A stretch of 64,000 bases of DNA from positions 1,178,001-1,242,000 of the forward strand of contig NZ_CP022999.1 of the NCBI RefSeq assembly GCF_002277895.1, given 5' to 3'. Positions 52,324 to 61,719 of this stretch are shown piece by piece (position 1 is the stretch's first letter; each line of letters opens with the position of its first letter). A program made the translations under genes and the position numbers. The stretch is from Rhizobium sp. 11515TR (GTDB lineage Bacteria > Pseudomonadota > Alphaproteobacteria > Rhizobiales > Rhizobiaceae). The notes under the pieces are model-generated. The model made no database searches, was not told the DNA's origin, and saw only the letters and a program-made list of their open reading frames with translations.

Positions 52324-53664
52324 ATGTTCCTAGAAGCAGCTCTTTCTCGCTTGATCAAAATCGGAACGCTCACGGTCACTTTTCCGGATGGTTCCACACG
52401 CAGTTTCGGTACGGGGGCGGAACCGCGTGCAGCGATGAAAATCAATACCACCCGTGCAAAACGCCGTCTGCTCCTCAATCCGGCTTTGGCGCTGGGCGAG
52501 GCCTATATGGACGGCGAAGTCGAACCGGCATCCGGCGACCTATTCCAAATGGTGGATCTGCTCGCCCTCAACATGATGGAAGGCGGAAGCCATCCCTTCG
52601 AGAAGCTGATGGAAAAGGTTCGCTGGCTGCGCCGAAATCTCGACCAATTGAACTTTGCCGGTCGCTCGAAGCGCAATGTCGCGCATCATTACGATCTCGA
52701 TGCGCGGCTCTACTCCTTGATGCTGGATGAGGACCGGCAATATTCCTGCGCCTATTTCCCGGTAGGCGACGAGACCCTAGAGGAGGCTCAGCTCAAGAAG
52801 AAGCGGCATATCGCATCGAAGTTGATGCTCGATCGTCCGGGCCTTGAGGTTCTGGACATCGGCTGCGGATGGGGCGGCATGGCACTCTATCTCGCCAGGG
52901 AGTTCGGTGCTCGGGTGACGGGTCTTACGCTTTCGGAAGAGCAATTGCTGGCCGCACGAGCCCGCGCGAAGGATGCCGGGCTGGAGCATATGGTCACGTT
53001 CGAACTGCTGGATTATCGCTCCTGGACGCGTCCGGTCGACCGCGTCGTCTCGGTCGGCATGTTCGAGCACGTGGGCATCAACCATTACAAGACTTTCTTC
53101 GACAAGATCCGCTCCGTGCTCAAGGAGGATGGCGTCGCGCTGATCCACGCAATCGGCCGGGCCGATGGTCCCGGCAGCACGAATCCGTGGATTGCGAAAT
53201 ATATCTTCCCCGGCGGCTACTCGCCTGCGGTGTCCGAGGTCCTGTCCGTGGTCGAAAAATCCGGTCTCTGGACGACCGATATCGAGATCCTGCGCCTCCA
53301 TTATGCCAAAACGCTCGAGCAGTGGCGCGACCGCTTCATGAAGAACAGGAGCACCCTGGCAAAACTCTATGACGAGCGGTTCTGTCGTATGTTCGAATTC
53401 TACCTCGTCGGGTCTGAGCTCGCCTTCCGGCGTATGGGGCACATGAACTGGCAATTGCAGCTGACGAAGAACGTTTCCGCTCTGCCGCTGGCCCGTGACT
53501 ACATGGTCGATATCGAGCGGGCGCGGGCTGTCATTGCCGAGCAGGGGAAGGCGGGGCCGATCGAAGCCGCGAGCGCGCGGGCAAGGCGGGATCTGACCTT
53601 GCATGACGAGCGCAAATCCCGCCAGCCAAATCAATCTGGGGCCGAGTCCTCGCGCAACCTTTAG
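52324..53664 (+). CDS. cfa: Cyclopropane-fatty-acyl-phospholipid synthase
   Basis: This 446-residue SAM-dependent enzyme has the N-terminal CFA domain, the SAM-binding core LDIGCGWGGMALYLA, the family motif VGMFEHVG and C-terminal WQLQLTKN. It adds a methylene bridge to unsaturated membrane phospholipids, which protects rhizobia against acid and stationary phase. Start 52324 gives MFLEAALSRLIKIG; a GTG 54 bases upstream adds a non-conserved extension. Confidence 0.93.
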   Translation: MFLEAALSRLIKIGTLTVTFPDGSTRSFGTGAEPRAAMKINTTRAKRRLLLNPALALGEAYMDGEVEPASGDLFQMVDLLALNMMEGGSHPFEKLMEKVRWLRRNLDQLNFAGRSKRNVAHHYDLDARLYSLMLDEDRQYSCAYFPVGDETLEEAQLKKKRHIASKLMLDRPGLEVLDIGCGWGGMALYLAREFGARVTGLTLSEEQLLAARARAKDAGLEHMVTFELLDYRSWTRPVDRVVSVGMFEHVGINHYKTFFDKIRSVLKEDGVALIHAIGRADGPGSTNPWIAKYIFPGGYSPAVSEVLSVVEKSGLWTTDIEILRLHYAKTLEQWRDRFMKNRSTLAKLYDERFCRMFEFYLVGSELAFRRMGHMNWQLQLTKNVSALPLARDYMVDIERARAVIAEQGKAGPIEAASARARRDLTLHDERKSRQPNQSGAESSRNL

Positions 53665-54029
53665 AAACTACTTGCAGCCCCGCATGAGGATTTGGCTGGA
53701 CATGGGATACAATGTCTTGCCCGGCCATTCCTTCAGTAGCTAGCCGATACATATAGCAGCGTTGCGGCGAGCAGGCGCCGAGCCTGCAATCAGGGGGGGC
53801 GCGTCGGTAAGGCTGCAAACGCCCGATACACTCGCGGAAATGCAAGATCGCTGTGGCTTAGGCCCACACTCGTCGATTGAGTTTGTATGGTCATGGTATT
53901 GGCGAACTTGTCATCACAGGTCCCGAGTGGCTATGAGGTCATCACCACTTAATGATGATGACATGTCGCCTCTTTCGGCCTCATCCGTCCAAGAGGCGAT
54001 ATCAATGTGCGGGGTTTGTTAGGACAGGA
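53665..54029. other. 365-base gap
   Basis: No supported gene; the right end holds the leader of the L,D-transpeptidase gene. Confidence 0.4.
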
Positions 54030-54797
54030 ATGCGCTCAACCAAGAATGAAAAGACTCTTTCCCGGCGGGCTTTCATGCTGGGGTCTATCTCTGCGACGGC
54101 AGCGCTTGCGGGCTGTGCCACCACGGCCCCGGTTCCAACTCCCATTGCAGCTCCGGTTCGTATGCCACCCGCCGTTCCCGTGGCGTCAGAACCTCAGAGC
54201 ATCGTCACACCCGATCCCGAACTCGAAGCACGCTATGCCTCCGTGGTCGATGGCGGTCATATCATTCCGGCGGTTCCTTACCGAAAGCTGGACCCGAAGT
54301 TTTATCGTCAGCGCGTTCCCGATCCGACCGGCGAGGCACCCGGCACGGTCGTCGTCGATACGGCGTCTAGATTTCTCTATGTCGTGGAGCGCGGCGGCAC
54401 GGCCATGCGCTATGGTGTCGGCATCGGCCGCGACGGCTTTGCATGGCAGGGCGAAGGGATCATCCATTGGCGACAGCATTGGCCGCGCTGGAAGCCGCCG
54501 GGCGACATGATTGCCCGCAAGCCGGAACTCGCGAAATATTCGGTCGCCAACGGCGGCATGGACCCGGGTATCAAGAACCCGCTGGGTGCCCGCGCGCTCT
54601 ATATCTTCCAGAATGGCAAGGACACGCTCTACCGTCTGCATGGTTCACCGGAATGGCGCTCGATCGGCAAGGCAGCGTCGTCCGGCTGCGTTCGGCTGGT
54701 CAACCAAGACGTCATCGACCTTTACGAGCGTATTCCATACCACGCGCGCATCGTCGTTCATCAGACGCCGCTTCAAAGCAAGGCGATTTCTGCCTGA
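54030..54797 (+). CDS. L,D-transpeptidase (ErfK/YbiS/YcfS/YnhG family), predicted lipoprotein
   Basis: This 255-residue protein has a Tat-like SRRAFMLG motif, a lipobox LAGC with C29, a proline-rich linker (about 32-55) and the YkuD domain with catalytic C220 in SSGCVR preceded by HGSPEW. It would cross-link peptidoglycan or anchor Braun-type lipoproteins from the membrane. ttaggacagg precedes the ATG. Confidence 0.92.
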   Translation: MRSTKNEKTLSRRAFMLGSISATAALAGCATTAPVPTPIAAPVRMPPAVPVASEPQSIVTPDPELEARYASVVDGGHIIPAVPYRKLDPKFYRQRVPDPTGEAPGTVVVDTASRFLYVVERGGTAMRYGVGIGRDGFAWQGEGIIHWRQHWPRWKPPGDMIARKPELAKYSVANGGMDPGIKNPLGARALYIFQNGKDTLYRLHGSPEWRSIGKAASSGCVRLVNQDVIDLYERIPYHARIVVHQTPLQSKAISA

Positions 54798-54802
54798 GCG
54801 AA

Positions 54803-54831
54803 ATCGGCTCCCTCGATAGGCGGGAGCCGAT
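54803..54831. terminator. Strong 10-bp hairpin between convergent genes
   Basis: ATCGGCTCCC and GGGAGCCGAT form a perfect 10-bp stem with a 9-base loop, 5 bases after the L,D-transpeptidase stop and 28 before the epimerase gene's stop on the other strand. Likely a bidirectional terminator, though the T-run is weak. Confidence 0.6.
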
Positions 54832-54858
54832 GCTTCGGCGCGATGGGGTGCTGCCGTA

Positions 54859-55755
54859 TCACGGAAGGCGGCTGCGCTGCTGGCTTTGACGCTGGGCCTC
54901 CTGCGCGGCCTTGAGCTGCGCCTTCGTATACATCAGCGCATGTTCGGCAAGGTCGCGGCCATCATCCCAGAGGTTGCGCCAGATGCCGAGGATGCCTTCG
55001 AGCGGCTGACCAACGACGCGGGAGGAGAAGGATTCGAAGGTGATGGGTCCCTGGTAGCCGGAGCGAACGAGAGCCCTGAAAACGCCTGTAAGATCAATCG
55101 TGCCCGAGCCCATATAGCCGCGATGGGAATCGCCGGTGTGGAAATATCCGAGATAATCGCCGGTTTCGAGAATGGCGGCCTGAATATCGGATTCCTCGAT
55201 ATTCATGTGATAGACATCGAGATGAACCTTCACATTCGGCATGCCGATGCGCTTGCACATTTCCACCGCCTGGGCGGCCGTGTTCAGCACGTTGGATTCG
55301 TAGCGGTTTACCACCTCCAGAACCAGCGTGATGTTGCTTTTCGCCGCCGTCTCGGCCACCTGACGCAGGATGTCGACCGATTGCGCGACGCCGGCAGCCG
55401 TCGTCGGCTCGGTATATTTGCCGAAAGCCGAATGCAGGATACCGCCGATATATTCGCCGCCGCAATCGCGGCAGACGGCGATCGCCTGTTCCAGCCTTTC
55501 CTTGCCGCGCCGGCCCTTCTCCTTATCACCGCTTGAGATGTCGGTTTCAAAATCGAGACCGAGCGAGAAGTTGATGCCGATGCCGCTTTTTTCGAGCTGG
55601 CGGCGGGTGAATTCCGGATCGATCAGGCTTGGATCGAGCGCCGGTGCCTCAATGAAATCGTAACCCACCTCGGCACTGTTTGCGATTGCGCGGGCGCATT
55701 CGTCGCGGCTCCAGCCGGCCTCCCATACCAGCGCGTGAACTCCCAGTTTGTTCAT
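54859..55755 (-). CDS. Sugar isomerase/epimerase, D-tagatose 3-epimerase-like
   Basis: This 298-residue TIM-barrel (AP-endonuclease-2 fold) protein has the metal ligands in EVVNRYE, HLDVYHMN, HTGDSHRG and FESFS, in the order of the tagatose/psicose 3-epimerase family. It is divergent from the LacI gene and would convert a ketose into the form the kinase (61716) accepts. No class-specific residue identifies the sugar. Confidence 0.87.
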   Translation of the reverse strand: MNKLGVHALVWEAGWSRDECARAIANSAEVGYDFIEAPALDPSLIDPEFTRRQLEKSGIGINFSLGLDFETDISSGDKEKGRRGKERLEQAIAVCRDCGGEYIGGILHSAFGKYTEPTTAAGVAQSVDILRQVAETAAKSNITLVLEVVNRYESNVLNTAAQAVEMCKRIGMPNVKVHLDVYHMNIEESDIQAAILETGDYLGYFHTGDSHRGYMGSGTIDLTGVFRALVRSGYQGPITFESFSSRVVGQPLEGILGIWRNLWDDGRDLAEHALMYTKAQLKAAQEAQRQSQQRSRLP

Positions 55756-55809
55756 GCTCGTCCTCCCGATTTCGTGGATGCAAAAACATTTGCTGCAATG
55801 CGAAAGACA

Positions 55810-55821
55810 TAAATCGTTTTA
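55810..55821. promoter_or_regulatory. LacI-type operator candidate 1
   Basis: TAAATCGTTTTA, an imperfect palindrome around the central CG, lies 54 bases from the epimerase start in the intergenic region shared with the LacI gene. Confidence 0.5.
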
Positions 55822-55872
55822 TACTTAGAAACGCTCACATTGACACTGCATCTATGCTGGTATAGCTTACAA

Positions 55873-55884
55873 TAAAACGTTTCA
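55873..55884. promoter_or_regulatory. LacI-type operator candidate 2
   Basis: TAAAACGTTTCA, close to the palindromic LacI-family consensus with a central CG, lies 48 bases before the LacI start. Spacing of 63 bases (about six turns) from candidate 1 would allow looping between the two. Confidence 0.6.
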
Positions 55885-55931
55885 CCAGAATTTTCGTAGC
55901 ATCAATCTGAGATTGTTGAAGGGAGGGCAGA

Positions 55932-57002
55932 ATGTCGAAATCGCGAACCCCTTCCATCAAGATGGTGGCCGACAGGGCAGGCGTCTCGGTAGCGACCGTT
56001 TCGAATGTCCTCAATGGCAAGCCCACGGTCTCTCCGGATTTCGCCAGGCGCGTGAATGACGCGGTGCGTGAACTTGGCTATGTCGTCGATCTCGGCGCAT
56101 CGCGGTTGCGCTCGCGCAAGGCACAGCTTGCGGGTGTCGTAGTACCGGATCTCACCAATCCGATGTTTGCCTCCTTCGTTTCCACGCTGGAGCATCTGGC
56201 GCGTCTCGACGATTACGATCTGGTGGTCGTCTCCGCGCGCAACAATGTCGAGGAGGAGGCCGACCGGCTGCGCAAGATCCGCTCATGGCGGCCGGCCGGC
56301 CTGATTATCATCCCCTGTGATGACGCCTTTGCCGAACGCTTGCCGAATGGCTTCTTCGCACCGGTCGTGCTGGCCGACCGTATACCGGATGCGGCGGGCT
56401 TCGATTTGATCGCGGTCGACAATGGCCCGGCCGCTGGCGCGATCGCCGCCCATCTCGACAGGCAAGGTTATGGTGATTGCCTGGTTCTTGGCAGCAGCCT
56501 TTCGATCACCAATGTTTGCGAACGCTGGGAAGGCGTGCGAGCTGCGGCCGGCCATATGCATGTCGAAATGCTGGAAATTGGCATAGACGATGCCAATGGC
56601 GCGCAGCGCCTAGAGGAGCGGCTGCGTCAACGTCCTTTGCCTGGCGCGTTGTTTTCGCTCGACCATGGCACGACGCTTTTGACCTACCGCACCATGGCGG
56701 AGATCGGGCTTTCCGTGCCCGGCGATCTCGCCTTTGCAAGCTTCGACGATATGGAATGGATGCAGCTGGTCGCACCCGGCATTACGGCGGTGCGTCAGCC
56801 CATCGAGGAAATGGCCGAACAGGCCTGGGCGCTGCTGTTGCGGCGCATGACCGGCTCTGCCGGAAAGCCGGTTACGCGGCGCCTGCGCTGCGCCGTAGAG
56901 ATCCGCGGTTCGACGCCGCGGAGCCCGCTTGAGGAGGCGGGTAACACGAAACTGGGAGGAGAAAAATGGAAGTTACAAGACGAACCCTACTCGCCGGAAT
57001 AG
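55932..57002 (+). CDS. LacI family regulator of the sugar locus
   Basis: This 356-residue protein has the LacI HTH (IKMVADRAGVSVATVSNVLN) and a periplasmic-binding-like effector domain (VVVPDLTNPMFASFV). agggagggcag precedes the ATG. Its end overlaps the binding-protein gene by 37 bases, so repression probably includes its own operon. The effector is likely the imported sugar or a phosphorylated product. Confidence 0.92.
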   Translation: MSKSRTPSIKMVADRAGVSVATVSNVLNGKPTVSPDFARRVNDAVRELGYVVDLGASRLRSRKAQLAGVVVPDLTNPMFASFVSTLEHLARLDDYDLVVVSARNNVEEEADRLRKIRSWRPAGLIIIPCDDAFAERLPNGFFAPVVLADRIPDAAGFDLIAVDNGPAAGAIAAHLDRQGYGDCLVLGSSLSITNVCERWEGVRAAAGHMHVEMLEIGIDDANGAQRLEERLRQRPLPGALFSLDHGTTLLTYRTMAEIGLSVPGDLAFASFDDMEWMQLVAPGITAVRQPIEEMAEQAWALLLRRMTGSAGKPVTRRLRCAVEIRGSTPRSPLEEAGNTKLGGEKWKLQDEPYSPE

Positions 57003-57973
57003 GTGGAACTGTCGTCGCCGGCACTCTGGGCGGCACGATCGGCGTCGCACAGGCGGCTGAGCCGCAAGTTGGCGTCGTGGTCAAGATCGGCGGCATTCCA
57101 TGGTTCAATGCCATGGAAGTCGGCATCAAGAAGGCAGCGCCGGAATACAAGGCCAACGCCTGGATGGTCGGGCCGACGCAGGCCGATGCTGCCCAGCAGG
57201 TGCGTGCGATCGAAGATCTGATCGCCCGCAAGGTCGCTGTCATCGGCATCGTGCCGAACGACTCCGCTGCCCTCGATCCCGTTCTCGGCCGTGCGCGAGC
57301 CGCAGGTATCAAGGTGCTGGCCCATGAAGGGCCGAACCAGAAGGAAGCCGATTGGGACTTCGAGCTGACGACCATCGAAGGCTATGGCCAGGCCCATATG
57401 GACCTGCTGGCCAAGCAGATGGGTGAAGAAGGCAAATATATCGTCTATGTCGGATCGCTGACGGTTCCCCTGCATAATGCCTGGGCCGATGCCGCGATCG
57501 CCTATCAGAAGCAGAAGTACCCGAAGATGGAAATGCTCGGCGATCGCTTCGGCGTGGCCGAGAGCCTGGATGACAGCATCAAGACCACGCAGGACCAGCT
57601 TCGCGCTCATCCGGATCTCAAGGGCATCCTGACATTCGGCTCGCAAGGTCCGATCGGTGCGGCGCGCGTTCTCGACGATCGCGAAAAGGCGAAGTCGATC
57701 GTGCTGGTCGGCGGCTTCTCTCCGGGGCAGGGCGTCAAATACGTCAAGTCCGGCACCATCCGCGGCGGCTTCATCTGGAATCCGATGACGGCGGGCGAGA
57801 TCTTCGTCCAGCTTGCCTCTCTGCTCGCCGCCGGCAAGGAGCCGACCGACAATATGGAGCTGACCGGCGTCGGCAAGGTGCGCGTCTATCCGGACAAGAA
57901 ACTCATCCAGGCCCAGAAGCTCGAGTCGCTCGATAAGGAAAATATCGACCGGCTCGTAGCGCTTGGTCTCTAA
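56966..57973 (+). CDS. Sugar ABC transporter substrate-binding protein (RbsB/RhaS class)
   Basis: This 335-residue protein begins with a twin-arginine signal (VTRRTLLAGIGG) and an AQAAEP cleavage site, followed by the class-I (periplasmic_BP_4) fold: VGVVVKIGGIPWFNAMEVGI and GQGVKYVKSGTIRGGFIWNP. ggagga precedes its ATG inside the LacI gene's end. It is followed by the dispersed repeat. Confidence 0.92.
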   Translation: MEVTRRTLLAGIGGTVVAGTLGGTIGVAQAAEPQVGVVVKIGGIPWFNAMEVGIKKAAPEYKANAWMVGPTQADAAQQVRAIEDLIARKVAVIGIVPNDSAALDPVLGRARAAGIKVLAHEGPNQKEADWDFELTTIEGYGQAHMDLLAKQMGEEGKYIVYVGSLTVPLHNAWADAAIAYQKQKYPKMEMLGDRFGVAESLDDSIKTTQDQLRAHPDLKGILTFGSQGPIGAARVLDDREKAKSIVLVGGFSPGQGVKYVKSGTIRGGFIWNPMTAGEIFVQLASLLAAGKEPTDNMELTGVGKVRVYPDKKLIQAQKLESLDKENIDRLVALGL

Positions 57974-58041
57974 AGCATTTCCAGGAAAAGTGCGCAGCGG
58001 TTTTCCGTCCGGAATGCGTAAGGAACCAAGAGGATAGAGCT
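57974..58041 (+). repeat. Dispersed palindromic repeat, copy 2
   Basis: Right after the binding-protein stop. Shares agcatttccaggaaaagtgcg, the ggaaaa/ttttcc stem and gtccggaatgcg with 25443-25512, in the opposite orientation. In this position it may also act as an mRNA-stabilising structure after the binding-protein gene. Confidence 0.75.
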
Positions 58042-58147
58042 TTCCCGCGATTCGAAGAAAAGTGGAAAAGTTCTGACTGTTCCTCCCGAGGGCCGGCGGC
58101 AGGCTTCAAGCCGCCGCCGGCCGATTCATGGCAATCGGAGTGGATCG

Positions 58148-59641
58148 ATGAGCGATGAAATTCCGTTTCTGCGTTTGACCGGACTGTCGAAACGGTTCGG
58201 CGGCGTGCGGGCATTGGAAGAGATCGACTGGGATGTGCGGTCTGGCGAGATTCATTGCCTGGTCGGCGAAAATGGCTGCGGCAAGTCGACCCTCATCAAG
58301 ACCGTAGCCGGTGTGCATCCGCCGTCGGCTGGGATGATCGAGATCGAGGGCGAGTCGGTTCTTCCGCTTGATCCCGCACGCGCCAAGGCTCTGGGGATTC
58401 AGGTGATTTTCCAGGACCTATCCCTGTTTCCCAACCTGTCCGCTGTCGAAAATGTCGCCATAGAAAGCCATCTCGACCGGCTGGTAAAGCCGGTCAACTG
58501 GAAGCAAATGCGGGAGAAGGCAAGCGCTGTCCTTGCAAGGCTCGGCTTTGCGCTCAACCTCGATCTCGTGGTTTCCGATCTTTCGGTGGCCGAGCGCCAG
58601 ATCGTCGCGATCGCACGCGGCCTGGCAGCCGAGGCGCGACTGATTTTCATGGACGAACCGACAGCGTCGCTAACGCGGACCGAGGTCGACCGCCTTTTGG
58701 GGATCGTCGGACGGCTCAAGGCGGACGGTATCGCCGTCGTCTTCGTTTCCCACCGGCTCGACGAAGTCGTCGAGATCGCCGAGCGCGTCACTGTCATGCG
58801 CGACGGCCGCAAGGTTGGCACTTGGCCCGCCGATCAAATGAATGAAAAGAAGATCGCTCATCTAATGACGGGGCTCGATATCGATCACGCGATCGTTGCC
58901 CGCAACATGGGTGAGGCGGCGCCTATTCTGGAAGTCCATGGTCTGTCGCGCCGTGGTGAGTTTGCTGATATCGATTTCACGCTGCGCCGCGGCGAGGTGC
59001 TCGGCATCTCCGGATTGCTGGGATCGGGCCGCACCGAGCTTGCGCTGACACTGTTCGGCATGCATCGGGCCGAAAGCGGCAGCATCCGTCTTGAGGGCAG
59101 GGAGCTTGTGCTTCGCTCCAATCGTGATGCCGTACGCGCGGGCATTGCCTATGTCTCCGAGGATCGTCTGAGCCTCGGCGTGATCCTGCAGCAGTCGATC
59201 GGCGACAACATCATGCTCGCGATCATGCGGGGCATGGCAAACCGGCTGGGGCTCATTCCCGATAAATCCCGCAGGCAACTCGCCGAGGATTGGATCAAGC
59301 GGCTCGCCATCAAGGTTCCCTCGGCCGATCGCGCCGTGCAGACGCTTTCAGGCGGCAATCAGCAGCGTGTCGTGCTGGCGAAGTGGCTTGCGACGCGGCC
59401 GAAGGTGCTGATCCTCGATTCCCCGACAGTGGGCGTCGATATCAAGAACAAGCAGGGCATCTACGATGTGGTGGCTGAACTGGCGCGCCAAGGCGTCGCC
59501 ATCATCCTCATCTCCGACGAGGTCTCCGAACTCTTTGCGACCTGTGATCGCATCCTGCACATGCGCGCCGGCCGCATCGTCGGCGAAGCGGTGCCGGGTG
59601 ACGTCAGCGAGGCCAACATGAAGGAGCGCATCTATGCGTGA
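58148..59641 (+). CDS. Sugar ABC transporter ATPase (MglA/RbsA type)
   Basis: This 497-residue protein has two ABC domains: the first with VGENGCGKST and the second with a degenerate Walker A (GLLGSGRTEL) and signature LSGGNQQRV. This is the usual design for class-I sugar importers. gatcggagtggatcg precedes the ATG; it overlaps the first permease gene by 8 bases. Confidence 0.95.
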   Translation: MSDEIPFLRLTGLSKRFGGVRALEEIDWDVRSGEIHCLVGENGCGKSTLIKTVAGVHPPSAGMIEIEGESVLPLDPARAKALGIQVIFQDLSLFPNLSAVENVAIESHLDRLVKPVNWKQMREKASAVLARLGFALNLDLVVSDLSVAERQIVAIARGLAAEARLIFMDEPTASLTRTEVDRLLGIVGRLKADGIAVVFVSHRLDEVVEIAERVTVMRDGRKVGTWPADQMNEKKIAHLMTGLDIDHAIVARNMGEAAPILEVHGLSRRGEFADIDFTLRRGEVLGISGLLGSGRTELALTLFGMHRAESGSIRLEGRELVLRSNRDAVRAGIAYVSEDRLSLGVILQQSIGDNIMLAIMRGMANRLGLIPDKSRRQLAEDWIKRLAIKVPSADRAVQTLSGGNQQRVVLAKWLATRPKVLILDSPTVGVDIKNKQGIYDVVAELARQGVAIILISDEVSELFATCDRILHMRAGRIVGEAVPGDVSEANMKERIYA

Positions 59642-60668
59642 GCACAGTCAAACGGCCGCACCATCCTTTGTCGCGCAATTGAAGCGGCGTCCCGAAGCGT
59701 GGCTTCTGGCCGTCATAGCCGCGGTCGTGATCGTCTTTTCCCTGACGGCGCGCGATTTCTTAACGCTCGGCAATATTATCGATCTGCTCGAAACCTATTC
59801 GGTGCAGGCGATCATGGCGATGGGCCTCTTCGTCGTGCTGGTTTCGGGCGGCATCGACATCTCCTTCGCGGCAACCGCCTCCGTAGCGCAATATTGTGCG
59901 GCGCTGCTGGCAACGCAGTTCGGCTTCTCCGCGCCCGTCGTCATTGGTTTTGGCCTGGCGATCGGCGTCGGCCTGGGTTGCCTGAATGCACTTCTGGTTC
60001 ATTATGTGCGCATCACCTCGATCATAGCCACGATCGCCATGATGAGCGTCAGTTTCTCGCTGCTGATGTATTTTTCCGGTGGCAAGTCGATTTATACGTT
60101 GCCGGATTGGTGGACGAACCGCATCGTCTTCTGGCGCATGGAAACGGCATCGGGCGACATCGTCCGCGTGACGTTGCCGATCGTCGCCATGGTGGTGGTG
60201 ACCCTGTTCACCTGGGCGTGGATGACGCGCTCATCCGTCGGGCGGCAGCTCTACGCAATGGGCGGCAATGCGGAGGCTGCAAGGCGCATCGGCATGAACA
60301 TCGGCCGGCTGCAATTCGTCGCCTATGGCTATCTCGGGCTGATGGCGGCGGTTGCCGGCCTGCTGCAGGCCCATCGGGTCGGCGAAAGCGTGCCCAACGC
60401 CATGTACAATACGGAACTTGCGGTACTGTCCGCCGCTGTCCTTGGCGGTGCCAGCCTGACGGGCGGTATCGGCACCGTGCCCGGCGTGCTGCTCGGCATC
60501 GTGCTTCTGGCCGTGCTGCAGAACGGGCTCAATCTGCTCGGCGTCTCCTCCTATTTCTTCCAGATCGTCATCGGCATCACCATTCTGGTCTCGACCTCGA
60601 TCACCGTCATCAGCTCGCGGCCGGGCCGCCGCCATCGCATCATCGCGGGAGCGTCGTCCAATGGCTGA
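59634..60668 (+). CDS. Sugar ABC transporter permease 1
   Basis: This 344-residue inner-membrane protein has about 9 hydrophobic segments and the family motif GGNAEAARRIGMN (EAA-like loop), followed by SAAVLGGASLTGGIGT. It overlaps the genes on both sides by 8 bases, so production is coupled. Confidence 0.94.
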   Translation: MREHSQTAAPSFVAQLKRRPEAWLLAVIAAVVIVFSLTARDFLTLGNIIDLLETYSVQAIMAMGLFVVLVSGGIDISFAATASVAQYCAALLATQFGFSAPVVIGFGLAIGVGLGCLNALLVHYVRITSIIATIAMMSVSFSLLMYFSGGKSIYTLPDWWTNRIVFWRMETASGDIVRVTLPIVAMVVVTLFTWAWMTRSSVGRQLYAMGGNAEAARRIGMNIGRLQFVAYGYLGLMAAVAGLLQAHRVGESVPNAMYNTELAVLSAAVLGGASLTGGIGTVPGVLLGIVLLAVLQNGLNLLGVSSYFFQIVIGITILVSTSITVISSRPGRRHRIIAGASSNG

Positions 60669-61719
60669 GCCTCCGCTTCTCTATAACATCAACAGCAGTC
60701 TGGCAGACCTGATGACGCGTATGCGGACAGGTATTCCCGGCGCCCATACCGGGCTTGTCGTCCTTCTGGTCTTTCTGGTTGCCGGCTTCTCTCTGTTCAT
60801 TCCAAATTTTGCTTCGCTCGGCACGCTGCAATCCTTCATGTACCAGCTGCCGCTGCTCGGGCTCCTGTCTCTCGCGATGATGGCGCCGTTGATCACGGGC
60901 GGCCTCAATCTGGCGATCATCGCGACGACCAACCAGTGCGCGCTGCTGATGGCCTTCATCATGCAGAGCCTGATCACGCCCGATAGCGGCACGGGAGCGG
61001 CGCCCGCCGTGATCATACTGGCGCTTCTGACCGGCCTTGTGCTCTGCCTGCTCATCGGCCTTATCACCGGCGCGCTCATTGCCTATACCGGCGTTCACCC
61101 GATCCTCATCACGCTCGGCACGAAATCGCTGATCGACGGCATCAGCATCTATCTGACCCGCGGCATGGCACTGTCAGGCATACCGGACGGCTTCAGCCGC
61201 ATCGGGACGACGACGATAGTGGGGGTGCCGCTGATCTTCCTGCTACTGATCGTGGTTGCTGTTATCGTAAGCCTCATATTGCGACGTACCGCCTTCGGCG
61301 TCGCCTGCGCCATGATCGGCTCCAATATCGAGGCGGCGCGCTATTCCGCCATTGACACGCGCCGAGTGCTGGTCGGTGTCTATGTCATGTCGAGCCTGAT
61401 CTGCTTCTTCGCCGCGCTGGTCATGCTGGCGACCTTCAACTCGGCGAGCGCGGACTATGCGCAATCCTATCTGCTGGTGACGATCCTTGCAGCTGTGCTT
61501 GGCGGCGTCGATCCCTTCGGCGGCTTCGGCACGGCCGGCGGGTTGATGCTGGCGCTGGCCATCCTGCAGGTCATCTCCTCGGGCTTCAACCAGTTCGGTC
61601 TCAGCAATTACCTGACCGTCGCGATATGGGGCGGCATCCTCATCTTCGTCGCTGCGGTTCAGACGGCGCGACCCTACCTGATGTGGCTGCTGCCGACACG
61701 TTTCTTCGGTCCCAAATGA
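60661..61719 (+). CDS. Sugar ABC transporter permease 2
   Basis: This 352-residue permease is a paralogue of the upstream one; GSNIEAARYSAIDTRR and LAAVLGGVDPFGGFGT are the matching loop and C-terminal motif. The two probably form a heterodimeric channel. ATGA overlap with the kinase start. Confidence 0.94.
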   Translation: MAEPPLLYNINSSLADLMTRMRTGIPGAHTGLVVLLVFLVAGFSLFIPNFASLGTLQSFMYQLPLLGLLSLAMMAPLITGGLNLAIIATTNQCALLMAFIMQSLITPDSGTGAAPAVIILALLTGLVLCLLIGLITGALIAYTGVHPILITLGTKSLIDGISIYLTRGMALSGIPDGFSRIGTTTIVGVPLIFLLLIVVAVIVSLILRRTAFGVACAMIGSNIEAARYSAIDTRRVLVGVYVMSSLICFFAALVMLATFNSASADYAQSYLLVTILAAVLGGVDPFGGFGTAGGLMLALAILQVISSGFNQFGLSNYLTVAIWGGILIFVAAVQTARPYLMWLLPTRFFGPK

